NCBI GenBank assembly: GCA_965369035.1
Contig: CBDUPF010000066.1
Location: 1-14,681 of the forward strand
Source of the DNA: Aliishimia sp965369035
GTDB lineage: Bacteria; Pseudomonadota; Alphaproteobacteria; Rhodobacterales; Rhodobacteraceae
Direction: 5' to 3'
Length of the DNA: 14,681 bases
The notes below the pieces were generated by a model that saw nothing but the letters and a program-made list of their open reading frames with translations, made no database searches and was not told the origin of the DNA. The position numbers and the translations under genes are program-made. Position 1 is the stretch's first letter, and each line of letters begins with the position of its first letter. Below are positions 1 through 5,711 of this stretch, piece by piece.

Positions 1-75
1 GGGTGATTAGCTCAGTGGTAGAGCGCTTCGTTCACATCGAAGATGTCAGGAGTTCGAATCTCTTATCACCCACCA
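1..75 (+). tRNA. tRNA-Val (anticodon CAC)
   Basis: A full cloverleaf can be drawn. The acceptor stem GGGTGAT (1-7) pairs with ATCACCC (65-71), followed by discriminator A72 and an encoded CCA at 73-75. The anticodon stem CTTCG/CGAAG (26-30/38-42) encloses the loop TTCACAT, giving anticodon CAC at 33-35, which reads the valine codon GUG. The T arm carries GTTCGAATC. It starts at the first base of the window, so its promoter is not visible. It is nearly identical to the second valine tRNA at 758, differing by a one-base D-loop deletion, the anticodon wobble base and a few stem or loop bases. Confidence 0.97.
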
Positions 76-137
76 TTCCACCACATTTCAGCGGCGCTTG
101 AGCGCAGGGTGTTGCCAGCCCATGGCGGGGGTGCCGC

Positions 138-713
138 ATGAGCACCTGGCCCGAACTCTATTTTCTGCGACACGGACAGACTGAATGGAATGCCGAGGGC
201 CGGGTTCAGGGCAGTCTTGACAGCCGCTTGTCTGACCTTGGCCGCCAGCAGGCGATGATGCAGCGAGACATTCTGTCGACGCTCGACTTGAGTGGTTTCA
301 CCGGCTGGACAAGCACGCAGGGGCGCGCGAGGGCCACGGCGGACATCGCCCTTGCCGGGTTGGTGGAGGAGATCAGACCCGATCCGCGCCTGACGGAGAT
401 CGCACTCGGCGATTGGGAAGGGCACCTGCGTGCCGAAATCGAGCTTCCTTTTCCGGCGGATGAAAGCGACGAAAGCGGCATCCATGTTTTCGACACCGCT
501 CCGCGGGGCGAAGGGTTTGAAGCCTTGCACGCTCGCTGCCGGTCGTTCCTGGAGGATCTGACCGGTCCATCTGTGTTGGTGACGCACGGCGTGACCTCCC
601 GCATGATGAGGCTGATCGTGCTGGGCCTCGACATGACCGAACTTGGGTCGCTGCCGGGCGGACAAGGCGTGATCTACCACCTGAAGGACGGCACGCACCG
701 AAGGCTGGGATAG
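138..713 (+). CDS. Histidine phosphatase superfamily protein (phosphoglycerate-mutase-like)
   Basis: This 191-residue protein belongs to the histidine phosphatase (phosphoglycerate mutase) superfamily, which transfers phosphate through a phospho-histidine. The RHG signature is at residues 11-13 (in FLRHGQTEWN), so His12 is the expected nucleophile. Arg63/Arg65 in QGRARAT fit the second phosphate-binding arginine, Glu94 in GDWEG the general acid, and His150 in LVTHG the second catalytic histidine. Length is typical of the short cobC/gpmB-like branch. There is no signal peptide or membrane segment, so it should be cytosolic. The ATG at 138 has a G-rich stretch 5-6 nt upstream. The gene fills the space between two valine tRNA genes (62 nt after the first, 44 nt before the second) and may share their transcript. 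The substrate cannot be read from the sequence; a small-molecule phosphatase is more likely than glycolytic mutase activity. Confidence 0.88.
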   Translation: MSTWPELYFLRHGQTEWNAEGRVQGSLDSRLSDLGRQQAMMQRDILSTLDLSGFTGWTSTQGRARATADIALAGLVEEIRPDPRLTEIALGDWEGHLRAEIELPFPADESDESGIHVFDTAPRGEGFEALHARCRSFLEDLTGPSVLVTHGVTSRMMRLIVLGLDMTELGSLPGGQGVIYHLKDGTHRRLG

Positions 714-757
714 GGCTTGCACCTCCTGCGCCGGGCAGAGTATGACCCCCACGACAA

Positions 758-833
<76 letters not shown>

Positions 834-1029
834 TGTGCTTCCCGGATCTGTCGTTCGAAGGACTCTTGTCGCGCTGAACTTGGGTCGGCGGTCCGGCTGA
901 ATGCACTGCCCGAGCTTTGGCCTTCGTTAACGGTTGCGTTGAATCGCCGATCCGTCGGTGGCCAGCGTTTCGGACGACGGGTGGTCTTGCCCACATGGGC
1001 GGTCGCAGGGTAAGAGCGGTCGGACGGAA

Positions 1030-1048
1030 GCCGGCCCCAGGGGCCGGC
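1030..1048 (+). promoter_or_regulatory. GC-rich hairpin in the fabF 5' untranslated region
   Basis: Nine bases GCCGGCCCC (1030-1038) face their exact complement GGGGCCGGC (1040-1048) around a single A, so a stem of 7-8 bp can form in RNA. No T-run follows, so it is not a standard intrinsic terminator. It ends 28 nt before the fabF start and lies just upstream of the fabF ribosome binding site (AAGGGG, 1064-1069). It could influence fabF translation or mRNA stability, or be the stub of an upstream transcript; the sequence does not decide. The rest of 834-1076 shows no gene and no clear promoter. Confidence 0.45.
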
Positions 1049-1076
1049 GGCATTTGCGAGGCGAAGGGGCAAAACC

Positions 1077-2333
1077 ATGCGCAGAGTTGTCGTCACCGGT
1101 CTGGGTCTTGTCACTCCGCTAGCGGACGGGGTCGAAGCGAGCTGGAGCCGTATTCTGGACGGGCAATCGGGCGCAGGGCCGATCACGCTCTTCGATCCGG
1201 AGGGGCTTGCCACGACATACGCGTGCGAAGTTCCGCGGGGCGACGGCACGGACGGAACCTTCAACCCCGACACCTACATGGAGCCGAAGGAACAGCGCAA
1301 GGTCGACACCTTCATCCAGTTCGGCCTGGCCGCAGCGCAGCAGGCCGTGGAGGATTCAGGCTGGGCGCCGCAGGATGCGGAAAGCCTGGAGCGGACGGGC
1401 GTTCTGATCGGCTCCGGTATCGGCGGGCTGAATTCGATCGCGAACACGACGATCCTGATGGAAGAAAAGGGTCCGCGGCGGGTCAGCCCGTTCTTCGTAC
1501 CCGGCGCCCTGATCAACCTGATTTCGGGTCAGGTCAGCATCAGGTACGGGTTCAAGGGGCCGAACCATTCGGTGGTCACGGCCTGTTCCACCGGGGCGCA
1601 TGCCATTGGCGACGCGGCGCGTCTGATAAAATATGGCGATGCCGACGTGATGGTCGCAGGCGGTGCGGAGGCGGCGATCTGCAAGATCGGGATTGCGGGG
1701 TTCAATGCCTGCAAGGCGCTCAGCACGAAACGCGGTGACGACCCCCAGGCTGCCAGCCGTCCCTATGACGCGGATCGCGACGGATTCGTCATGGGCGAGG
1801 GTGCCGGCATCGTGGTGTTGGAGGAGTACGAGCACGCGCTTGCCCGCGGCGCCAAGATCTATGCCGAGGTCAAGGGCTACGGTCTGTCGGGCGATGCCTA
1901 CCATATCACCGCCCCGGCCGAGGACGGCGATGGCGCGATGCGGTCTATGAAGGCGGCGCTGCGGAGTGCGGGGATGCAGCCGGGGGATCTTGACTACATC
2001 AATGCGCATGGAACCTCGACGATGGCCGATGTCATCGAACTCGGAGCGGTCGAGCGGCTGTTGGGTGAGGACGCAAGCCGGGTCACCATGTCATCGACGA
2101 AATCCGCGACCGGTCACCTGCTTGGGGCCGCTGGCGCGATCGAGGCGATCTTTTCGATGCTCGCGATCCGCGACCAGGTCTGCCCGCCGACAATCAATCT
2201 CGACAATCCGGCGGTCGACTCCATGGTCGATCTTGCGCCCAACATGAAGCGCGAGCGCGAGGTGAACGTGGTGCTGTCCAACTCCTTCGGCTTTGGCGGT
2301 ACCAACGCCAGCGTGATCTTTTCGAAGGTCTGA
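1077..2333 (+). CDS. fabF: 3-oxoacyl-[acyl-carrier-protein] synthase II (FabF)
   Basis: FabF condenses malonyl-ACP with acyl-ACP to extend fatty acids by two carbons in the cytosolic type II pathway. The 418-residue length is normal. The catalytic triad is complete: Cys170 in VTACSTGAH, His311 in NAHGTSTM and His347 in SATGHLLG, with Lys342 in SSTKS. The glycine-rich C-terminal motif SFGFGGTNAS is at residues 403-412. The N-terminus MRRVVVTGLG is the usual start of the family, and AAGGGG lies 7 nt before the ATG. One departure from common FabF is TSTMADVIE after the first active-site histidine, where most family members have TSTPLGD; whether this matters is unknown. mltG follows after 6 bp, so the two are probably one operon. 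Many bacteria have acpP directly upstream; here it is absent. Confidence 0.95.
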   Translation: MRRVVVTGLGLVTPLADGVEASWSRILDGQSGAGPITLFDPEGLATTYACEVPRGDGTDGTFNPDTYMEPKEQRKVDTFIQFGLAAAQQAVEDSGWAPQDAESLERTGVLIGSGIGGLNSIANTTILMEEKGPRRVSPFFVPGALINLISGQVSIRYGFKGPNHSVVTACSTGAHAIGDAARLIKYGDADVMVAGGAEAAICKIGIAGFNACKALSTKRGDDPQAASRPYDADRDGFVMGEGAGIVVLEEYEHALARGAKIYAEVKGYGLSGDAYHITAPAEDGDGAMRSMKAALRSAGMQPGDLDYINAHGTSTMADVIELGAVERLLGEDASRVTMSSTKSATGHLLGAAGAIEAIFSMLAIRDQVCPPTINLDNPAVDSMVDLAPNMKREREVNVVLSNSFGFGGTNASVIFSKV

Positions 2334-2339
2334 CCGGGG

Positions 2340-3500
2340 ATGTGGCGAAACATCGCGTCGAATGCCGTGACTTTTCTGGTCGTGGGGTTGTTCGTCCTGG
2401 GCGGCGTGATCCTGTGGGGGCGCGGCCAGTATTCTGCAGAGGGTCCGCTTGAATCCGCCATTTGCCTCCAGGTGCCCAGCGGCAGCAACATGGTGCGTGT
2501 CAGTCGCCGCCTCGAAGAGCAGGGCGCGATCTCGAACGGATCCATTTTCCGGCTGGGTGCGGAATACGAGGAGAAGGCGGAGGACCTCAAGGCCGGGTCG
2601 TTCCTGATCTCTCCAGGCGCGTCGATGGCTGAAATCGTCGACCAGATCACGGGTGATGGACGATCCACCTGTGGCACGCAGGTGCTGTACCTCGTTCGTG
2701 TGAACGACCTGCTGGTCCGCGTGCGCGAGTTGGACGAAGAGACGCAGGATTTCGAAACGACTGCCGAGTTCGATCCGAAGATCACTGAGATACCGCAAGA
2801 ATATTCCGAAGCGCTGACGGACATCGCAACGGAGTTCACGATTTCCGTCGCCGAAGGGGTGACCAGTTGGCAAGTGGTCGAGGGCCTGCGCGCGATTGAC
2901 GTCCTCGAGGGTGAGATCGCCGAGGTGCCGCCCGAGGGCGTGCTTGCGCCCGACAACTACGAAATCCGTCCGGGCGACGACCGCGCCGAGATCATGGCGG
3001 CGATGCGCGAGGCGCAGCTTGACCGGATCAGCAGGGCTTGGGACGCGCGCGATCCGGAGGTGCCGTTGGACAGCCCCGAAGAACTGCTGACACTTGCCTC
3101 CATCGTGGAAAAGGAAACCGGGTTGCCGGAGGAACGCGGGACCGTTGCGAGTGTGTTCGTCAATCGACTGCGGCAGGGCATGCGGCTGCAGACCGACCCG
3201 ACGGTGATTTATGGCGTCACCCGTGGCCAAGGCATTTTGGGCCGGGGCCTGCGGCAAAGCGAGTTGCGGGCGGAGACGCCTTGGAACACATACGTCATCG
3301 ACGGGCTGCCCCCCACGCCGATCGCCAACCCCGGCATGGCCAGCCTGGAAGCCGCGGCCAACCCGCCTGACACGCCGTTCGTGTTCTTCGTGGCCGATGG
3401 CACGGGCGGGCACGCGTTCGCGGAAACGTTGGAAGAGCACAACGCGAATGTCGCACGTTGGCGGGAAATCGAGGCCGAGAGGCAAGACTCCAACAACTGA
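2340..3500 (+). CDS. mltG: Endolytic transglycosylase MltG (YceG-like)
   Basis: MltG is an inner-membrane lytic transglycosylase that cuts nascent peptidoglycan strands and is thought to end their elongation. The 386 residues start with a short cytosolic stretch, then a single membrane segment at about 9-28, leaving the rest periplasmic. A LysM-like region (about 42-105) precedes the YceG catalytic domain. That domain has ASIVEKETGLPEERGTVAS at 253-271, where the glutamates of EKE (257, 259) include the expected catalytic one, then VNRLRQGMRLQTDPTVIYG (274-292), TPWNTY and GLPPTPIANPG. Older annotation called this family aminodeoxychorismate lyase. The ATG begins 6 bp after the fabF stop, with GGGG immediately before it, suggesting coupled translation. 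No clear terminator follows, so read-through towards the GTA region is possible. Confidence 0.93.
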   Translation: MWRNIASNAVTFLVVGLFVLGGVILWGRGQYSAEGPLESAICLQVPSGSNMVRVSRRLEEQGAISNGSIFRLGAEYEEKAEDLKAGSFLISPGASMAEIVDQITGDGRSTCGTQVLYLVRVNDLLVRVRELDEETQDFETTAEFDPKITEIPQEYSEALTDIATEFTISVAEGVTSWQVVEGLRAIDVLEGEIAEVPPEGVLAPDNYEIRPGDDRAEIMAAMREAQLDRISRAWDARDPEVPLDSPEELLTLASIVEKETGLPEERGTVASVFVNRLRQGMRLQTDPTVIYGVTRGQGILGRGLRQSELRAETPWNTYVIDGLPPTPIANPGMASLEAAANPPDTPFVFFVADGTGGHAFAETLEEHNANVARWREIEAERQDSNN

Positions 3501-3747
3501 CCGTTGACCGGCCTTGTCGGGCCTTCCCACCAAGAGATCGTCTGTGACACACAGTCGGCAAGTTCTGCCTGTTTGATCCGACGGCAAGGCGGCGGCCCTG
3601 GCATTTCAAGAAAAGCAGATTTCGGGTGAAGGCCAACAAGTTGGAGGAACTGCTGTTGAGCAGGGGCTGCCTTGCTGCAGGCTCCTGAAGTCATCCTGAA
3701 GCCGTATCCCAGGATGTCCGAAGCAGCGTTCGCAGGTAGCGCCTAAA

Positions 3748-3793
3748 GTTAAATTTTTCCTTACATACCGTACGGTTACAGGAAAAAGTTAAC
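3748..3793. repeat. Imperfect 13-bp inverted repeat with palindromic centre, upstream of the GTA promoter
   Basis: The left arm GTTAAATTTTTCC (3748-3760) and right arm GGAAAAAGTTAAC (3781-3793) are complementary at 12 of 13 positions. The 20-bp spacer contains the perfect 10-bp palindrome ACCGTACGGT (3767-3776). The right arm overlaps the first half of the CtrA-type box, and the whole element ends 10 bp before the -35 hexamer. Size and position suit an operator for a dimeric activator or repressor. GafA, the direct GTA activator in R. capsulatus, is one candidate, but no binding-site consensus was applied, so that is inference only. Confidence 0.6.
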
Positions 3794-3803
3794 AACAATT
3801 TAA
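3789..3803 (+). promoter_or_regulatory. CtrA-type binding box (TTAA-N7-TTAA)
   Basis: TTAA (3789-3792), seven bases CAACAAT, then TTAA (3800-3803) match the CtrA consensus known from Caulobacter exactly. The box abuts the -35 hexamer at 3804, where CtrA sits at several activated promoters. CtrA is known to be required for GTA production in R. capsulatus and Dinoroseobacter shibae, but that control is usually described as largely indirect, through gafA. The surrounding AT-rich sequence raises the chance of a random match, so this is a strong candidate and not proof. Confidence 0.6.
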
Positions 3804-3832
3804 TTGACACATCGAACGGCCAGAAGTATACC
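3804..3832 (+). promoter_or_regulatory. Sigma70-type promoter for the GTA operon
   Basis: The -35 hexamer TTGACA (3804-3809) is perfect. It is separated by 17 bp from TATACC (3827-3832), which matches TATAAT at four of six positions including the first three. Transcription would start near 3838-3840. It is the best promoter-like sequence seen in the window, and it lies 100 bp upstream of the g1 start with no other candidate in between. The adjoining CtrA-type box and inverted repeat suggest regulated use. Confidence 0.75.
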
Positions 3833-3837
3833 TTCAG

Positions 3838-3891
3838 GCAAGCTAGAAGAAGTGGACAAAACCCCGGGGCCCAAGGGCCGCGGGGTTTTTT
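3838..3891 (+). ncRNA. Putative short leader RNA (about 53 nt) ending at the intrinsic terminator
   Basis: If transcription starts near 3838 and stops at the terminator at 3858-3891, the product would be about 53 nt, mostly terminator hairpin, with no open reading frame of note. The layout recalls the short terminated leader made at phage late promoters (lambda pR' and its 6S RNA). It may be only the prematurely ended GTA transcript with no function of its own. Both ends are predicted, not measured. Confidence 0.35.
3858..3891 (+). terminator. Strong intrinsic terminator in the g1 leader
   Basis: AAAACCCCG (3858-3866) pairs with CGGGGTTTT (3881-3889). After one G-G mismatch, GGCC (3868-3871) pairs with GGCC (3876-3879) around a CAAG loop. 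A run of six T (3886-3891) follows directly. The structure could also act on the opposite strand because of the AAAA on its left side. It lies downstream of the GTA promoter and upstream of g1, so RNA polymerase must read through it to express the operon. Confidence 0.85.
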
Positions 3892-3939
3892 CATGCCTTT
3901 CGAACGGGGAACCTTTGCAAACCAACCGAGGCCCTAAAC

Positions 3940-4269
3940 ATGACCATGATCACCCTGGAGCAAGAAATCGCCCATCAAGAGCAACTGCTGGAAATCAGCC
4001 GTGGAGAGGTCCAGCGCCTCCTGAGCGAGATCAACAATTTGCGCACGCGCCTGGAGCGTGGGCAGCTTCCTGAAAACGCCGCATGCCCCGACATCAAACG
4101 GCTGAGCGGCCTCGTCGTCAATTGTCTTGAAGTGGAGAACCGTCTTGGAAAATGCAGAGAACAACAAGCCGGCATCGCCCAATGCGGCGTTGCCTTCGAC
4201 CTTGAAGCCGCGCGGTATTCGATCGGGAGCAAGCTGGATCGCCTCCGCGGATCTCAAGCTGCAGCATGA
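3940..4269 (+). CDS. GTA g1: small terminase subunit (TerS)
   Basis: By position, directly before the large terminase, and by size this is GTA g1, the small terminase of RcGTA, which assists TerL in packaging random host DNA. The 109 residues start with a likely coiled-coil helix (about 5-45, rich in Glu, Arg and Leu, with hydrophobics spaced as heptads), then a second helical part (about 50-75, DIKRLSGLVVNCLEVENRLG). No helix-turn-helix DNA-recognition domain is evident, in keeping with GTAs packaging without a strict pac site. ATG 3940 has GAGG 8 nt upstream; a second ATG at 3946 is a weaker choice. The last 125 nt overlap the start of terL in another frame. Sequence alone would not identify this gene; the assignment relies mainly on synteny. 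Confidence 0.75.
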   Translation: MTMITLEQEIAHQEQLLEISRGEVQRLLSEINNLRTRLERGQLPENAACPDIKRLSGLVVNCLEVENRLGKCREQQAGIAQCGVAFDLEAARYSIGSKLDRLRGSQAAA

Positions 4270-5560
4270 ATTCCTTGAAAGCCTGGACGAGGGAGAGCTG
4301 CGTGCTCTCCCTTATCTGTTCGAGTTCTGGGCGTTCGAACACCAGCTTCCACCTGAAGGGAACTGGCGGACTTGGGTGATCCTAGGGGGGCGCGGCGCCG
4401 GAAAGACCCGCGCAGGCGCGGAATGGGTGCGATCGCAAGTCGAAGGGTCAAAACCCTTCGACCCCGGCAAGTCGAAACGCATGGCGCTCATCGGGGAAAC
4501 CTACGACCAGGTGCGGGAAGTCATGATCTTTGGTGACAGCGGAATCATGGCCTGTTCGCCAGAAGACCGTGCGCCAAAGTGGGAAGCCAGCCGCAAGCGC
4601 CTGGTCTGGCCAAACGGTGCAATTGCGACCGTGCATTCCGCGAACGATCCTGAAGGTCTGCGAGGCCCGCAATTCGATGCGGCTTGGGTCGACGAACTGG
4701 CAAAATGGCCCAAGGCAGAAGAAACCTGGGATATGCTGCAATTCGCCCTGCGCCTTGGCGACGATCCGCGTGTTTGTGTGACAACGACACCGCGGAACGT
4801 TTCGGTATTGAAGAACCTTCTTGAAAGCCCGTCTACCGTCTCCACACATGCCAAGACGGAAGCCAACCGTGCCAACCTCGCCGCATCGTTTCTTGAGGAA
4901 GTCAGGGCGCGCTACGAGGGGTCCCGACTTGGTCGGCAGGAACTTGACGGCGTTCTTCTCACGGATGCGGAAGGTGCATTGTGGACGTCGGAGATGCTGG
5001 AAAACCTGCGCGTCAAGTCAGCGCCACAACTCGATCGGATCGTTGTGGCGTTGGACCCTTCGGCCACTGATGGGCCGGGATCGGACGAATGCGGAATCGT
5101 AGTGGCGGGGGTCACCATGGATGGGCCGCCGCAGGACTGGCGCGCCTACGTCCTGGCTGACTGTACTGCGACAGCGGCAAGCCCGACAGATTGGGCCAAG
5201 GCCGCCATTCGCGCGATGGAGCAGTATGGAGCGGACCGACTGGTTGCCGAGGTGAACCAAGGCGGACAGATGGTGACCGAGGTCGTACGTCAGATTGACC
5301 CACTGGTGCCTTGCACGGAGGTTCGCGCAACCCGTGGCAAGATCGCCCGTGCCGAGCCGATATCTGCACTTTATGAACAGGGGCGCGTTCGCCATGTGGG
5401 GCCTTTCGACCAGCTCGAAGATCAGATGGTGCAGATGACGGTGCATGGATACCACGGATCTGGCAGCCCGGACCGGGTTGACGCTCTCGTCTGGGCGCTG
5501 CACGAGTTGATGATCGTACCCGCATCCAAATGGAGAAAACCCTCGGTGCGCGGATTGTAA
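4145..5560 (+). CDS. GTA g2: large terminase subunit (TerL)
   Basis: TerL is the ATPase/nuclease motor that fills GTA heads with host DNA. I chose the TTG at 4145 (471 residues) because GTGGAG (4132-4137) sits 7 nt upstream; an upstream TTG at 4127 (477 residues) lacks such a site, and no suitable ATG exists. The ATPase domain has Walker A GGRGAGKT at 81-88, Walker B FDAAWVDEL with Asp183/Glu184, and the coupling motif VTTTPR at 212-217. The RNase-H-like nuclease domain has Asp304 (VALDPSATDG), Glu369 (VAEVNQGG) and Asp443/Asp446 (SPDRVDALVW). All key residues are present, so the protein should be active. The stretch around residues 30-43 (SWIASADLKLQHEF) matches conserved GTA terminases, so translation must begin inside g1. 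An intrinsic terminator lies 30 nt past the stop. Confidence 0.93.
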   Translation: MENAENNKPASPNAALPSTLKPRGIRSGASWIASADLKLQHEFLESLDEGELRALPYLFEFWAFEHQLPPEGNWRTWVILGGRGAGKTRAGAEWVRSQVEGSKPFDPGKSKRMALIGETYDQVREVMIFGDSGIMACSPEDRAPKWEASRKRLVWPNGAIATVHSANDPEGLRGPQFDAAWVDELAKWPKAEETWDMLQFALRLGDDPRVCVTTTPRNVSVLKNLLESPSTVSTHAKTEANRANLAASFLEEVRARYEGSRLGRQELDGVLLTDAEGALWTSEMLENLRVKSAPQLDRIVVALDPSATDGPGSDECGIVVAGVTMDGPPQDWRAYVLADCTATAASPTDWAKAAIRAMEQYGADRLVAEVNQGGQMVTEVVRQIDPLVPCTEVRATRGKIARAEPISALYEQGRVRHVGPFDQLEDQMVQMTVHGYHGSGSPDRVDALVWALHELMIVPASKWRKPSVRGL

Positions 5561-5590
5561 AAAACGGCTTCATTCCAACGAGATTTTGTC

Positions 5591-5626
5591 AGACCACCGT
5601 ACGCTGCATGCGTTCGGTGGTCTTTT
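5591..5626 (+). terminator. Intrinsic terminator between g2 (terL) and g3 (portal)
   Basis: AGACCACCG (5591-5599) pairs perfectly with CGGTGGTCT (5615-5623). Inside, after a T-T mismatch, ACGC/GCGT (5601-5604/5610-5613) closes a TGCAT loop. The stem runs into TTTT (5623-5626), then CTCG and another TTTT (5631-5634). It lies in the 151-bp gap 5561-5711 between two genes expected to be co-transcribed. No good separate promoter is visible between it and g3. Confidence 0.75.
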
Positions 5627-5711
5627 CTCGTTTTAACCCGGATATCGGAAATACTGCACTCAAAGCGCGTGGGCGGTCAGCCCGGGCGGAGACTTGAAGG
5701 AGCAGTCCGAC

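Larger units (their letters stand above)
3501..3939 (+). other. 439-bp intergenic control region between mltG and GTA g1
   Basis: No convincing gene is seen here on either strand; open frames on the minus strand are shadows running out of mltG. The left half (3501-3740) holds small repeats only: direct repeats TCCTGAAG at 3683-3690 and 3694-3701, and an inverted repeat CATCCTG/CAGGATG at 3692-3698/3710-3716. A 20-codon GTG-initiated frame at 3626-3688 is treated as a finding. From 3741 the base composition turns AT-rich and the elements are dense: inverted repeat, CtrA-type box, sigma70 promoter, short leader and intrinsic terminator, each listed separately. The g1 ribosome binding site GAGG is at 3928-3931. 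Confidence 0.8.

Noticed and set aside
1..75. tRNA gene as an attachment site for a prophage
   Set aside because: No integrase, excisionase or matching att repeat is seen, and the phage-like genes are a GTA cluster, which does not excise. The second tRNA is a complete, different-anticodon gene and not an att duplicate.
917..1738. Plus-strand frame of 273 codons running from the intergenic region into fabF
   Set aside because: It is out of frame with fabF, whose active site is intact, and its product looks like low-complexity shadow sequence.
3659..3688. Weak hairpin in CAGGGGCTGC...GCAGGCTCCTG as a terminator for mltG
   Set aside because: Pairing needs a bulge and no T-run follows; too weak to call.
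3940..3954. Start of g1 reads MTMIT, like the first residues of LacZ
   Set aside because: This is a coincidence of five residues; the rest is unrelated, and there is no vector sequence around it.
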